Source: Mesorhizobium sp. (GTDB lineage: Bacteria; Pseudomonadota; Alphaproteobacteria; Rhizobiales; Rhizobiaceae). From it: 64,000 nucleotides of DNA. This document shows, piece by piece, positions 52,413 through 61,860 of the stretch (positions are counted from its first letter, which is position 1; each line of letters begins with the position of its first letter). The stretch lies in assembly GCF_017306545.1 (NCBI RefSeq), contig NZ_JAFKID010000011.1, positions 62,001-126,000 on the forward strand. Direction: 5' to 3'. A program made the translations under genes and the position numbers. The notes beneath the pieces were generated by a model. It did no database searches. It had not been told where the DNA came from and worked only from the letters and a program-made list of their open reading frames with translations.

Positions 52413-53759
52413 ATGCAGGGGACGGGGCAGACTTCGCGTGGCGCGCATGCCCTGGTCCCCACGCTTGCCAACCTGCCGCCGGAGCCGGACGATCCGCAGC
52501 TTTCCGTTCCGCGAGGCCTCCTGACGGCCGATCCCGCCGGCCCGCTCGATCAACGGACGATCGATGCGGACCGAGCCGAACTCGCGGCCGTTCCCGGCAC
52601 GCCACTGGCGCCGCCGCCCGCGCATCGGCGCGGCAAGAACTGGGCGGCGACGCTCGCTTTCTCCGGCCTGCTGCATGCTGTAGCGGCGCTGGCCGTCCTT
52701 GCAGCCGGCGCCGACCGCGTGATGATCGCCGGTTCCGAGGATGCCGGAGTGCTGTTGCTCGGCAACGCCGACGCCGATCAAGCGGCGGCCGGCGCGCCGT
52801 TTCCCGATTCCACGCAGGTCACGCTGGTGACGATGGTGGCACCGCAGCCGGCGCAAACGGTGACGGCCGAGGCGGTGGAGCCGGTCGCTGCCCCGGCGAG
52901 CACGTCCGATGGTGTCGAGACGCCCATCGTCGCCGACACAATGCCGATGCAAAGCGAAACCGTCGAGCCAGCGGCGACCTCGCCCGAGTCCGAGGCGGTA
53001 GCCGTCCAGGCGCCGGAGCCGGTAGAAGACAAGCCGCTGCCGGCGCAGGCGGCCGATCCGGCGCCGCCCATCCTCGCCGCCGAGGTTGTGCAGCCGGCGG
53101 AGGACCCGGCCAGTGCCCTACCGCCGGCTGAAAAGACGGTGCCTGAGCCGGTCGAAGGCGCGAAGGCGGTCGCAACGCCGAACCCTGCCGAACCCGCCCA
53201 GGAACCGAGGGCGGCCGAAAGGAAGGCTGCTGAAAAATCGCCGGCGAAGGCCGGAAAAGCCCCCGCACCAAAGCAGGAAAGAAAACATCCCGCAAAGAAG
53301 AATGCGCCCGGGAAGAAGTCGGCGGAAACGCAAAAACCAGCCAGGAAAGGCGACACGAAAGCGGGATCGGGCGGCAACGCCGAGGCCGACGCCAAGCGTG
53401 GCACTACCGCCGGCGAAGCGTCGGGAACCCGGACCGTCGCCGGCAAGGGCGGCACGCTGTCGGCCGCAGGCAATGCCGCGGTGTCGAACTATCCGGGCAA
53501 GGTCGCCGCCCGGCTCAGGCGCGCCTCGCGCGGCATCTCCGGTTCCGGGCGCTCGCGGGCGACGAACACCGTCCGCGTCTCCTTTACCGTCACCGCTGCC
53601 GGCGCGCTTGCCGGCGTCCGTATCGCCAGCAGTTCCGGTTCGCCGGATCTCGACAAGGCGGCGCTGGCGATCGTGCGCCGCGCCGAACCCTTCCCGTCGA
53701 TCCCGCCGGAAGCCGGCCGCCGGACCTGGGCCTTCACGCTACCTCTCGGCATTCGCTGA
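52413..53759 (+). CDS. tonB: TonB-family energy transducer
   Basis: Periplasm-spanning energy-transfer protein of 448 residues. An unusually long N-terminal cytosolic segment of about 76 residues precedes the single helix WAATLAFSGLLHAVAALAVL. A long Ala/Pro/Glu linker follows, with a Lys-rich stretch near residues 265-330. The C-terminal TonB domain is at about 365-448 (YPGKVAARLRRASRGI and SSGSPDLDKAALAIVRRAEP). It is probably devoted to the heme receptor. ATG 52413 is preferred to 52314. A terminator follows 126 bases on. Confidence 0.93.
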   Translation: MQGTGQTSRGAHALVPTLANLPPEPDDPQLSVPRGLLTADPAGPLDQRTIDADRAELAAVPGTPLAPPPAHRRGKNWAATLAFSGLLHAVAALAVLAAGADRVMIAGSEDAGVLLLGNADADQAAAGAPFPDSTQVTLVTMVAPQPAQTVTAEAVEPVAAPASTSDGVETPIVADTMPMQSETVEPAATSPESEAVAVQAPEPVEDKPLPAQAADPAPPILAAEVVQPAEDPASALPPAEKTVPEPVEGAKAVATPNPAEPAQEPRAAERKAAEKSPAKAGKAPAPKQERKHPAKKNAPGKKSAETQKPARKGDTKAGSGGNAEADAKRGTTAGEASGTRTVAGKGGTLSAAGNAAVSNYPGKVAARLRRASRGISGSGRSRATNTVRVSFTVTAAGALAGVRIASSSGSPDLDKAALAIVRRAEPFPSIPPEAGRRTWAFTLPLGIR

Positions 53760-53885
53760 CGGGCGGTCCGCCCCGCCGGCAAGAAAGCCGATGCCTGTGG
53801 TCGAGCCCGGCTTGGGAATTCGGCCGCCGTCGAAGGTCCGGCCGCCAACGACCGGCGCCCGCCCGCGAAAGATGGAAACGGAAAA

Positions 53886-53910
53886 CCTCCCGGCAAGGTT
53901 GGCCGGGAGG
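53886..53910. terminator. Bidirectional rho-independent terminator
   Basis: CCTCCCGGC pairs with GCCGGGAGG, followed rightward by CTTTT and leftward by a run of A's on the plus strand (T's on the minus strand). It lies between tonB and the convergent tatC, so it can end both. Confidence 0.85.
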
Positions 53911-53931
53911 CTTTTCGATCGGGACGAGAAA

Positions 53932-54798
53932 TCAGGCCGTCGGCTCGGTCGGCGCGTTGTCCGCTTCGCTTTCCGGCTTGGCGTCCGCCTCTTGCCTCGT
54001 GGCTTCGTCGCGCGTGCGGCTGCGCTCGATCAATCTGGCGGACCAGATCGACACTTCGTAGAGAATGATGGTGGGCAGGGCCAGGCCGATCTGGCTCATC
54101 GGGTCGGGCGGAGTGAGTACCGCCGCCACCACGAAAGCGATGACGATGGCCCATTTGCGCTTTTCCGCCAGCGCCTTCGACGACAGCAGCCCGACGCGCG
54201 TCATCAGGCTGGTCACGACCGGCAGTTGGAACACCAGGCCGAAGGAGAAGATCAGCGTCATGATGAGGCTGAGATATTCCGACACCTTGGGCAGCAGCGA
54301 TATCTGCACGTCGTTGCCGGAGCCCGCCTGCTGCATCGACAGGAAGAACCACATCACCATCGGCGTGAAGAAGAAATAGACCAGCGCGGCACCCATCAGG
54401 AATAGGATCGGCGAGGCGATGAGGAACGGCAGGAAGGCGTTGCGCTCGTTCTTGTAGAGGCCGGGGGCGATGAACTTGTAGATCTGCGTGGCGATCAGGG
54501 GGAAGGCGATGACCATGCCGCCGAAAGCGGCGAGCTTGACCTGCGTGAAGAAGAATTCCTGCGGCGCGGTGTAGATCAGTTCGACCTTATGCGGATCGAG
54601 GCCCGCCCATTGTGTCGCCCATTTGAACGGGACGACAAGCAGGTTGAACAGCCGCTTGGCGATGAAGAAACAGACCAGAAAGGCGACGAAAAAGCCCGCG
54701 ATCGACCAGATCAGCCGGCGGCGCAGCTCGATCAGGTGCTCGAGCAGCGGCGCGGACGATTTCTCGATTTCCTCGCGGTCGCGTTCGGAAATGCTCAC
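53932..54798 (-). CDS. tatC: Sec-independent translocase subunit TatC
   Basis: Six-helix membrane protein that recognises twin-arginine signal peptides, 288 residues. Landmarks are the N-terminal APLLEHLIELRRRLIWSIAG, the periplasmic loop ELIYTAPQEFFFTQVKLAAF, and the sixth helix VVAAVLTPPDPMSQIGLALP. The charged C-terminal tail is longer than in E. coli. It overlaps tatB by four bases (ATGA). It completes tatABC. Confidence 0.97.
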   Translation of the reverse strand: MSISERDREEIEKSSAPLLEHLIELRRRLIWSIAGFFVAFLVCFFIAKRLFNLLVVPFKWATQWAGLDPHKVELIYTAPQEFFFTQVKLAAFGGMVIAFPLIATQIYKFIAPGLYKNERNAFLPFLIASPILFLMGAALVYFFFTPMVMWFFLSMQQAGSGNDVQISLLPKVSEYLSLIMTLIFSFGLVFQLPVVTSLMTRVGLLSSKALAEKRKWAIVIAFVVAAVLTPPDPMSQIGLALPTIILYEVSIWSARLIERSRTRDEATRQEADAKPESEADNAPTEPTA

Positions 54799-55514
54799 GA
54801 ACTGGTCCTCTTGCGCGACGCGGGCGTACCTGCCTTCGCGACCTTTGCCACGGCAGGCGCCTTCGATGCCTTCTTGGGTGCCGGCGCGCTCGCGGCCGGC
54901 TTGGGTGTCGCCGCCGGTTTCGGCGCGTCAGCCTTCGCGGCCGGCTTGAGGGCGGCCGATGCGGCGCTCGCCACTGGCTTCGCCTTGGAGGCCTTGGCCG
55001 CCGGAGCCTTCGCAGCGGTGGGCTTGGAAACGGGTTTGGCCCTTGCGGGCTTCGCCGTGGCCGCGGCGGCCTTGGCCGGGAAAACCGGCGTTGCCGGCAT
55101 CGCCTCCGGGCCGGCCACGCCCGGCATGTCCGTCGCACCGTTCTTCAACGGCTCCGCCGGCTCGGCCGGCGCATCGGCGGCGGGCACGGTCGGCTCGGCC
55201 GCCGGCTTCGGCTTCATGGCGTTGTCGATACCGGCGCGCACGTCGGCGGCGGCTTGCTCGAACGGATTGAGCTGCTTTTTGATTTCCGTCGCCGGATTGA
55301 GCGAGCGCAGCGCGTCGACCGACTTCTTGACATCGTCAAGCTCGGCTTCCTTGAGCGCTTCGTCGAACTGGCGGCGGAAATCGTTGGCCATGCCGCGCGC
55401 CTTTGCGGCCATGCGGCCGAAGGTGCGCAGCATATTGGGCAAATCCTTCGGCCCGACGACCACGATCATGACGACCGCGATCACCAGCATCTCGGTCCAA
55501 CCGACCTCGAACAT
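54795..55514 (-). CDS. tatB: Sec-independent translocase subunit TatB
   Basis: Single-span protein with an amphipathic helix, 239 residues. The conserved N terminus reads MFEVGWTEMLVIAVVMIVVV, followed by GPKDLPNMLRTFGRM. The rest is a long Ala/Pro/Lys-rich tail, typical of alphaproteobacterial TatB and of no known fold. It works with TatC in substrate recognition. tatA ends 32 bases upstream. Confidence 0.96.
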   Translation of the reverse strand: MFEVGWTEMLVIAVVMIVVVGPKDLPNMLRTFGRMAAKARGMANDFRRQFDEALKEAELDDVKKSVDALRSLNPATEIKKQLNPFEQAAADVRAGIDNAMKPKPAAEPTVPAADAPAEPAEPLKNGATDMPGVAGPEAMPATPVFPAKAAAATAKPARAKPVSKPTAAKAPAAKASKAKPVASAASAALKPAAKADAPKPAATPKPAASAPAPKKASKAPAVAKVAKAGTPASRKRTSS

Positions 55515-55546
55515 GGCGGTGCTACCCGGCTAGAGGCAAACGAGGC

Positions 55547-55774
55547 TCAGCTCTTGCTGGCCTTCTCGCGCGCCGACACCGTTTCATCGGCCCGGTGCTC
55601 GACGGTGCGGGCCTTCTCGGCCGCATCGTCGTCATCGTCGTCGGCCATGCCCTTCTTGAAGCTCTTGATGCCCTTGGCCATGTCGCCCATCAGCTCGGGA
55701 ATCTTGCCCCGGCCAAACACCAGAAGCACGATCACCAGAACGATGAGCCAATGCCAAATCGAAAACGAACCCAT
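55547..55774 (-). CDS. tatA: Sec-independent translocase subunit TatA
   Basis: Pore-forming subunit of 75 residues: the helix [15 protein letters not shown], then the hinge [19 protein letters not shown], then an acidic patch DDDDDAAEK. The size and hinge distinguish it from TatB. It is first of the three tat genes and 137 bases downstream of scpB on the same strand. Confidence 0.96.
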   Translation of the reverse strand: MGSFSIWHWLIVLVIVLLVFGRGKIPELMGDMAKGIKSFKKGMADDDDDDAAEKARTVEHRADETVSAREKASKS

Positions 55775-55911
55775 TGCTACTCTCTCTTGAGACTGTTCCC
55801 AGATGTTGATCTATGCGTTTTCGCGTCCGGTTTCAAACAGAACCACGCCGAAGGGCAATCCGTTTTGCCGCATGTGCCCGGCGTGGTTAAGGCTGACGTG
55901 GAAAAGCGACT

Positions 55912-56652
55912 TCACTCTTCGGTGACTTTCGGCGTCAGAAGCCCGAGTTCCTCGAGGTCGATATCGGTCAACGGGTCCTCGTCCTCGGTCATTTCGTCGG
56001 GATCGGCGGGCGGCAGGGGAATGGAGAAATTGGACGGCATGCGCGTCGACAGCAGGCCGGCGCCCTTCAGTTCCTCGATGCCCGGCAGGTCGCGGATTTC
56101 CTCCAGCGCGAAATGGTCGAGGAATTTTTCCGTCGTGCCGTAGGTGACGGGCCGGCCGGGCGTCTTGCGGCGGCCGCGCATCCTCACCCACTCCGTCTCC
56201 AAAAGCGTGTCCAGCGTGCCCTTCGACGTCTCGACGCCGCGTATCTCCTCGATCTCGGCGCGAGTGACGGGCTGGTGATAGGCGATGATGGCCAGCACCT
56301 CCAGCGCCGCGCGGGACAGCTTTTTCTGCTGGACGCTGTCGCGGCTCATCAGGAACGCAAGGTCGCCGGCGGTCCGGAAAGCCCAGGCATCGCCGACGCG
56401 CACCAGGTTGATCCCGCGCCGCTCGTAGATCTTCCGCAATTCGGCCATCGCAGCCGGCACGTCGACACCGTCCGGCAGGCGCTGGGAAAGCTGCTTTTCC
56501 GTCACCGGCTCGGCGCTGGCGAAAACGATGGCCTCGGCCATGCGGACAGCCTCGGCCAGATGCAGACGCGCCGCCGGATTGCCGTTCTCGCCCGCTTCGG
56601 CGTCGTCACCGATGACGAAGGGAATGACGGAAGCCTTGACGCTCTCGCTCAT
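55912..56652 (-). CDS. scpB: Segregation and condensation protein B
   Basis: Winged-helix partner of the SMC-ScpA condensin that compacts the chromosome; 246 residues. Two winged-helix domains are visible, with VFASAEPVTEKQLSQRLPDG near residue 42 and IIAYHQPVTRAEIEEIRGVE near residue 138. The acidic C-terminal tail is variable in the family. The start overlaps the scpA stop (ATGA), so the two are translated together. Confidence 0.95.
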   Translation of the reverse strand: MSESVKASVIPFVIGDDAEAGENGNPAARLHLAEAVRMAEAIVFASAEPVTEKQLSQRLPDGVDVPAAMAELRKIYERRGINLVRVGDAWAFRTAGDLAFLMSRDSVQQKKLSRAALEVLAIIAYHQPVTRAEIEEIRGVETSKGTLDTLLETEWVRMRGRRKTPGRPVTYGTTEKFLDHFALEEIRDLPGIEELKGAGLLSTRMPSNFSIPLPPADPDEMTEDEDPLTDIDLEELGLLTPKVTEE

Positions 56653-57452
56653 CGTGCCACCTCGGCTGCTTTCGCTCGCTGGCGCCCGCGCAGGTAGATC
56701 GGCGCGAACACCTCCTGCTGGCGCACCTCCAGGCTGCCCTCGCGCACCAGTTCCAGCGTGGCGGCGAAGGACGACGCCATCGCCGTGCGCTTCTCCTGCG
56801 GGCTCGCCAGATATTCGATCAGGAAGGCGTCCAGCGCGGTCCAGTCGGCGCTGGCGCCGATCAGGCGCGACAGCACGGCGCGCGCATCCTTGAGCGACCA
56901 GACGCCGCGTTTGGCGATGGTGACGTTGGAGATCGCCTGCCGCTGCCGCTGCGCGGCATAGGCGGTCAGCAGGTCGTAAAGCGTCGCCGAAAACCGGTTG
57001 CGCTTCTCCACGATCACCATTTCCGGCATGCCGCGGGCAAACACGTCGCGGCCGAGCCGGTTGCGGTTGACCAGCCGGGCGGCGGCGTCGCGCATGGCCT
57101 CCAGCCGGCGCAGGCGAAATTGCAGCACCGCCGCCAGTTCCTCGCCGCTCTCGCCCTCCTCGCCGGGCTGCTTGGGAATGAGCAGCTTGGATTTCAGGAA
57201 GGCGAGCCAGGCCGCCATGACCAGATAGTCCGCCGCAAGCTCCAGCCGCATCGCCCGCACCTTGCCGATGAAGGCTAGGTATTGCTCGGCCAGCGCCAGC
57301 ACCGAAATCCGCGCCAGATCGACCTTCTGATTGCGGGCAAGATGCAGCAGAAGGTCGAGCGGCCCTTCAAAGCCGTCGACATCAACCACCAGGGACGGCT
57401 CGCCGGTCGCGCGCTCGTCCTGGTTGTCGGCCCAGAGCTTATCCATGGGCAT
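56649..57452 (-). CDS. scpA: Segregation and condensation protein A
   Basis: Kleisin subunit that bridges the SMC heads, 267 residues from ATG 57452 (57446 is also possible). The N-terminal kleisin motif VDGFEGPLDLLLHLARNQKV is near residues 25-44, and the C-terminal winged helix lies around VREGSLEVRQQEVFAPIYLR. The open frame continues far upstream over nagZ without a match. It is followed by scpB with a four-base overlap. Confidence 0.95.
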   Translation of the reverse strand: MPMDKLWADNQDERATGEPSLVVDVDGFEGPLDLLLHLARNQKVDLARISVLALAEQYLAFIGKVRAMRLELAADYLVMAAWLAFLKSKLLIPKQPGEEGESGEELAAVLQFRLRRLEAMRDAAARLVNRNRLGRDVFARGMPEMVIVEKRNRFSATLYDLLTAYAAQRQRQAISNVTIAKRGVWSLKDARAVLSRLIGASADWTALDAFLIEYLASPQEKRTAMASSFAATLELVREGSLEVRQQEVFAPIYLRGRQRAKAAEVAR

Positions 57453-57553
57453 GGGACGACCCGTCGGCGCGGTCTTGGCCGCCCCGTCCGTTCCGTCCTT
57501 GCTGTCCGATGCCTGCGCCACCTGCTCTCCGCTCCGCGGCGAGGGCTTGCGCC

Positions 57554-58570
57554 CTATGCCACCGCCTCGAAATACTGCGCGAACTCCTCGCGCAATTCGT
57601 TTTCCTTGCCGTCGTCCTGCTTGCCGGCCCAGGCCAGCGCCGTCGCGGCCCGCACCAGCGCCCTGCCCTCCAGCGGCCTCGCCGCCGAAACCACCGCCCG
57701 CATCTCGTCCATGACGCCGTTGCAGTGAAGGACGATATCGACGCCGGCCGCAAGGATCGCCGCCGTCTTTGCGCGGAAATCCCCAGAAAGTGCCTTCATC
57801 GAAACGTCGTCGCTGATGAGCAGGCCTTCGAAGCCGATCTCGCCGCGGATGACCTCGTCCACCACCTTGCCCGACATGGTGGCCGGATTGGCGGGATCGA
57901 CGGCACGGTAGACGATATGCGCCGTCATCGCCGCCGGCAGGTCGTTCAACGCCTGAAACGGGGCGAAATCGTGTTTCATCAGTTCGCCGATCGAGGCCGT
58001 CACGACGGGCAGTTCCAGATGGCTGTCGGCCGTCGCGCGGCCATGGCCGGGAATGTGCTTCATCACCGGCAGCACGCCGCCGGCCTTCAATCCTTCGGCC
58101 GCGGCCCGGCCGAGGGCCGCGACGATCTTCGGTTCGCGGTCGTAGGCGCGCTCGCCGATCGCCTCGCTCGCGCCGTCCACCGGCACGTCGAGCACCGGCA
58201 GGCAGTTGGCGTCGATGCGGTAGCGCGAGAGGTCGAAGGCAATCAGCCGAGCCATCAGCCAGGCGGCGCGCAAGCCGTCTTCCTCGCTGTCGCGAAAAAG
58301 CCTGCCGAGAGCGGCCGCGGCCGGGTAGTCCGGCGCCAGGGGCGGACGCAGCCGCTGCACGCGGCCCCCTTCCTGGTCGATGAAGACCGGCGCATGACGA
58401 CCGACGCAATCACGCAGATGATCGACCAGGTCGCGGACCTGCTCCGGCTCCGACAGGTTGCGGGAAAACAGGATGAAGCCCCACGGCGCTTCGTCGCGGA
58501 AGAAGGAAACTTCCTCGCGGGTCAGCGACCGCCCGGCACAGCCGAGTATGAGAGCCTGTGATTCGCTCAT
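57554..58570 (-). CDS. nagZ: Beta-N-acetylhexosaminidase NagZ
   Basis: Glycoside hydrolase family 3 enzyme that removes N-acetylglucosamine from muropeptides during cell-wall recycling; cytosolic, 338 residues. The active-site loop VMKHIPGHGRATADSHLELP near residue 170 contains the His/Asp acid-base pair, and the nucleophile Asp is in LLISDDVSMKAL near residue 255. It lies between the SPOR gene and scpA, the usual alphaproteobacterial order. A terminator hairpin separates it from the SPOR gene. Confidence 0.96.
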   Translation of the reverse strand: MSESQALILGCAGRSLTREEVSFFRDEAPWGFILFSRNLSEPEQVRDLVDHLRDCVGRHAPVFIDQEGGRVQRLRPPLAPDYPAAAALGRLFRDSEEDGLRAAWLMARLIAFDLSRYRIDANCLPVLDVPVDGASEAIGERAYDREPKIVAALGRAAAEGLKAGGVLPVMKHIPGHGRATADSHLELPVVTASIGELMKHDFAPFQALNDLPAAMTAHIVYRAVDPANPATMSGKVVDEVIRGEIGFEGLLISDDVSMKALSGDFRAKTAAILAAGVDIVLHCNGVMDEMRAVVSAARPLEGRALVRAATALAWAGKQDDGKENELREEFAQYFEAVA

Positions 58571-58651
58571 CGCCGGATCCTAGAGCGTTGCAGGCGCAAA
58601 GGGAATCGCGGCGGTCCGTCGATCCCATGAGACTCCCGTCCTGCACAAAGC

Positions 58652-58680
58652 AAAACGGCGCGGGAGGCCCGCGCCGTTTT
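58652..58680 (-). terminator. Terminator after the SPOR-domain gene
   Basis: AAAACGGCGCGGG pairs perfectly with CCCGCGCCGTTTT around a three-base loop; read leftward the stem ends in TTTT. It is 21 bases past the SPOR stop, so nagZ probably has its own promoter or depends on read-through. Confidence 0.85.
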
Positions 58681-58700
58681 CAACTTTCTGTCGCCGATCG

Positions 58701-61700
58701 CTATTTCGAGACGAAACAGTTGCCGCCGGCGGCCTTGTAGCTGGTGCACAGCGCCACCGCGTCGTTGCGCGAGCCGGCAGGCACGCGGACCCGGTAGAAG
58801 GTGCCCTTGCCGGCGATCTCGGCCTTGACGATGCTGACGCCGTGGCCGTCGAGCACGCCGGCGTAGCGGCGAGCCAGATCCTGATAGGTCTTCTGTGCGC
58901 TCTCGGCAGTCGGCTGCGAGGCGATCTGCATCGCCCACGAACCGGGGGCCGCCGCACTCTGGTCGAGCGAGGCGACCTGATCGGGCTTGACCTCGCCGAC
59001 GACATCGACCGGCTGGTCGGACGGACGCTGCGGGGCGATCGGCGCCACCGAAGGCGTGGCCGAAGAAGCCTTCGCCTTCACCTCGGCAGGCTTGGCATCC
59101 TGCGGCGCCGCTTCGGCGGGCTTGACCTGCCCGGCGGGAGCGACGGCGCCCGTCTGGTCCGCGGACGTACCGACGTGCTGCGGCGCCGGATCGGCCGGTT
59201 CGCTTGCCGCGACCTTGGCCGGGGCCGGATCGTCGCGCGGCACCAGCGAGCCGTCGGGCTTCACGACCATGGTGCGTACCTTGCGCGGCGTCACCACGGC
59301 CGTTTCCTGCTTGCCGGCAGCATCAGGCTGCGGCGCAGCCGCCGGCTCGATCCGGTCTTCCGACTTCGGCATGGGTGCCGCCGCCTGATCGCCGGCCGCA
59401 GACAAGTCGACGACACGGCTTTCGGGCTGCTTGGCGGCGACGTCCATAGGCTCCTGGATATCGGTCACGAGCTTCTGCTGCGTCGGCTCGGCCGGCTTCG
59501 CACTCTTGCCGACGGCGTCGTAGACCTTGTTGTCCTGGTTGGGGATGACGGTGCCGCCGGGATTCTCCGGCTTGACCTTGATCGGCTGGTTGTCGGCCTT
59601 GACGATGGCAGGCGCATCGCTGCTGCCCTTGCCTCCCGGCGACAGCGCATAGGCGCCGAGCCCGCCGACGACCGCGACGGCACCGATGACGGCGGCCGCC
59701 AGCAGGCCACGGCTGCGCGGCCGCGCCTCGTTTTCGGCCATATCGGGGAGAGTATTGGCCTCGCTCAGCTCGGGATCGTAGTCGAGTTCGCCGGGCGCCA
59801 GCATGTCGGCGCCGGCAAAAGCCTGGTTGCCCGCTGGCATTGCGGGGGCTTCAAAACCGGCTGCGGCCGTGTTGCCGGACGCCGTCATGGCCCCGTAGGC
59901 GCCAGCCTCGCGGCCGCGCGAGAACCCGCCATAGGGATCGTCCTCATAGGCGGCGGCATGAGCCGGCGCGGGCGCCGGCTCGGCACCGTTCATGTCGCTG
60001 AGCAGGCTGGCGAACTCCGTATCGAGATCGTCGTACGCCTGGGCTTCGGGCCGGTCCTGCTCGAAAGCCAATTCGGGAAGGTCGAGATCGTCGGCCAGCG
60101 CCACGACGCGCTCCGGCACGTCCACCGTCTCGATATCGGGCATGTCGTCCGCAGCCTGAACCGGCTGGGCATCGTGTGCCGTTTCCGGCTCATAAGCCGG
60201 CGGCGTTTCCGGTACATAAGCCGGCGCCGCTACCGGCGCGACAAACGCTTCGGGCGGAGCGGCAACCGGGGCGCTCGCGCGCACCGGCTCCGGCTGGGCA
60301 CCGGGCTGGACAAGCGGCGTGCCACGGCTCCAGGTCCAATTCGACTCGCCGGACGACCGAGCGGCGCTGTCGTCGCGGTGGACGGCGGCTGCGGCCGAAA
60401 CAGCGGGGGCGGTGGGGGCGGGCTCATCCGTCAGGTCGCCGAAATCCAGCGCCTGAAGGTCCGCCAGCAGCGCCGCGTCGAGGTCTTCGTGGGCATCGGC
60501 CTCGTGAGGCTCCGCCCGTGCCGCGGGTTGCGTGAAGGAATGGGCTCCAGCACGCACCTCCGCAGCCGGCTGTCGCGGATCGGGAATGGCCGGCCGCGTC
60601 GTCATGCGGCTCAGCAGCGCATTGAGCTCATCCTCCAGCGTGTTTTCGCGCGGCGTCGCCTGCTGCGCCGCGACAGGCCACGCCGGTTCCGGCGCGACAG
60701 CGGCGGCGACAGGCTCGGGCGCGGGTTCGTCAACCAGACCGGAGGCGAAAGCCTGATCGAAAACGTCGTCGAAACCGGGTTCTTCCGCGACGAGCGCGTG
60801 ATCGCCGGCCGCTTCATCAACGGGCGATCCCACGTCGCTTTCATCGAAGGGCTCGGAAGCCGCGTCCTCGGAATGGGCGCTGGCGGCAACCGGTTCAAAA
60901 GCCGGTTCTTCGGCGACATGCTCGCCGGCAGCGCTCTCATAGGTCGGCGCCTCGGCCCAGGTCTCCTCGGCGGGAGGAACGGCAGCGTCATGCTGAACAG
61001 CCTGCGCCGCCGTTTCGGCGATCGCCGGCCATGTCGCGAAATGCTCCTCGGCATCGCCGAGCGCGTTTTCGAAATAGGCGTCGAAATCGTCTTCCGTCGC
61101 ACCCGCCACCGAGGCGGCAGGCCCGGTGTGTTCGAAATCGACCGCTTCGGCGGAGGCGCCGCTTTCGAAAACCGGGGCATCGCGCTGATCACCGGTCGGA
61201 TTTTCGGCAACCGGATCGTCGAACCGATAATCCTCCAACGCCTGCCCGAAGGCATCGTCCGTCATCGGGGCGATCCCGGGCTGCGGTTCGGCATGGCTGT
61301 CGATGGCCGGCGCCTCGTAGGCGGCAAACTCTTCGTCCGCCATCTCGGCCGGAACCTCATGGGCGACGGCTTCGTCCTCGAAGTGGAAATCCTGCTCCAG
61401 CGAGGCGGCGACTTCCTCGTCCATGGCGGCATCGAGGCCGGGCGCGTGACCGGCGACGGCGTGATCGGCCTCGGCGGGGTGCCATTGCGGCCCGGCCTGC
61501 ATGGCATCGGCATGGGCGGTGGGCGCCGGCTCGGCGACGGCTTCGTCCTCGAAGCCTGCAAGCCCGCCCATCAATTCCTTTTCAAGATCGATGTCGAAGG
61601 CGTCGTGCGCCGGCTCGGCCGGAACAACCTGCACCGGCGACTGCGGCCTCACCGGCTGGCGCGGATCGAAACCCATGATCCGGGTCAGTTCCGCAAAGGG

Positions 61701-61757
61701 ATCGTCTTCGGCGATGCCGTGACGGTCGGCGACTTTCAGCTGGTTTCTGTCTGCCAT
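58701..61757 (-). CDS. Large SPOR-domain protein
   Basis: Inner-membrane protein of 1018 residues with a C-terminal SPOR domain that binds bare glycan strands at the septum. About 680 cytosolic residues come first, mainly acidic Ala/Glu/Pro-rich and low-complexity, with a conserved start (DDPFAELTRIMGFDPRQPVR). One helix is near residues 684-704 (GLLAAAVIGAVAVVGGLGAY), then an Ala/Pro/Lys periplasmic linker, and SPOR at about 938-1018 (SWAMQIASQPTAESAQKTYQ, ending GGNCFVSK). It lies between argS and nagZ, as in other rhizobia. Probably a division or cell-envelope factor. Confidence 0.9.
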   Translation of the reverse strand: MADRNQLKVADRHGIAEDDPFAELTRIMGFDPRQPVRPQSPVQVVPAEPAHDAFDIDLEKELMGGLAGFEDEAVAEPAPTAHADAMQAGPQWHPAEADHAVAGHAPGLDAAMDEEVAASLEQDFHFEDEAVAHEVPAEMADEEFAAYEAPAIDSHAEPQPGIAPMTDDAFGQALEDYRFDDPVAENPTGDQRDAPVFESGASAEAVDFEHTGPAASVAGATEDDFDAYFENALGDAEEHFATWPAIAETAAQAVQHDAAVPPAEETWAEAPTYESAAGEHVAEEPAFEPVAASAHSEDAASEPFDESDVGSPVDEAAGDHALVAEEPGFDDVFDQAFASGLVDEPAPEPVAAAVAPEPAWPVAAQQATPRENTLEDELNALLSRMTTRPAIPDPRQPAAEVRAGAHSFTQPAARAEPHEADAHEDLDAALLADLQALDFGDLTDEPAPTAPAVSAAAAVHRDDSAARSSGESNWTWSRGTPLVQPGAQPEPVRASAPVAAPPEAFVAPVAAPAYVPETPPAYEPETAHDAQPVQAADDMPDIETVDVPERVVALADDLDLPELAFEQDRPEAQAYDDLDTEFASLLSDMNGAEPAPAPAHAAAYEDDPYGGFSRGREAGAYGAMTASGNTAAAGFEAPAMPAGNQAFAGADMLAPGELDYDPELSEANTLPDMAENEARPRSRGLLAAAVIGAVAVVGGLGAYALSPGGKGSSDAPAIVKADNQPIKVKPENPGGTVIPNQDNKVYDAVGKSAKPAEPTQQKLVTDIQEPMDVAAKQPESRVVDLSAAGDQAAAPMPKSEDRIEPAAAPQPDAAGKQETAVVTPRKVRTMVVKPDGSLVPRDDPAPAKVAASEPADPAPQHVGTSADQTGAVAPAGQVKPAEAAPQDAKPAEVKAKASSATPSVAPIAPQRPSDQPVDVVGEVKPDQVASLDQSAAAPGSWAMQIASQPTAESAQKTYQDLARRYAGVLDGHGVSIVKAEIAGKGTFYRVRVPAGSRNDAVALCTSYKAAGGNCFVSK

Positions 61758-61860
61758 AATCGTTCCCGAACTCGTACTCGTCCGCGCGCCAGCGACGTCG
61801 CGAAGGGTTGGCCCTTACCAAGCCAATGTGGGCGAAAGGTGGCAGGTGTTTTAGTCAAAC

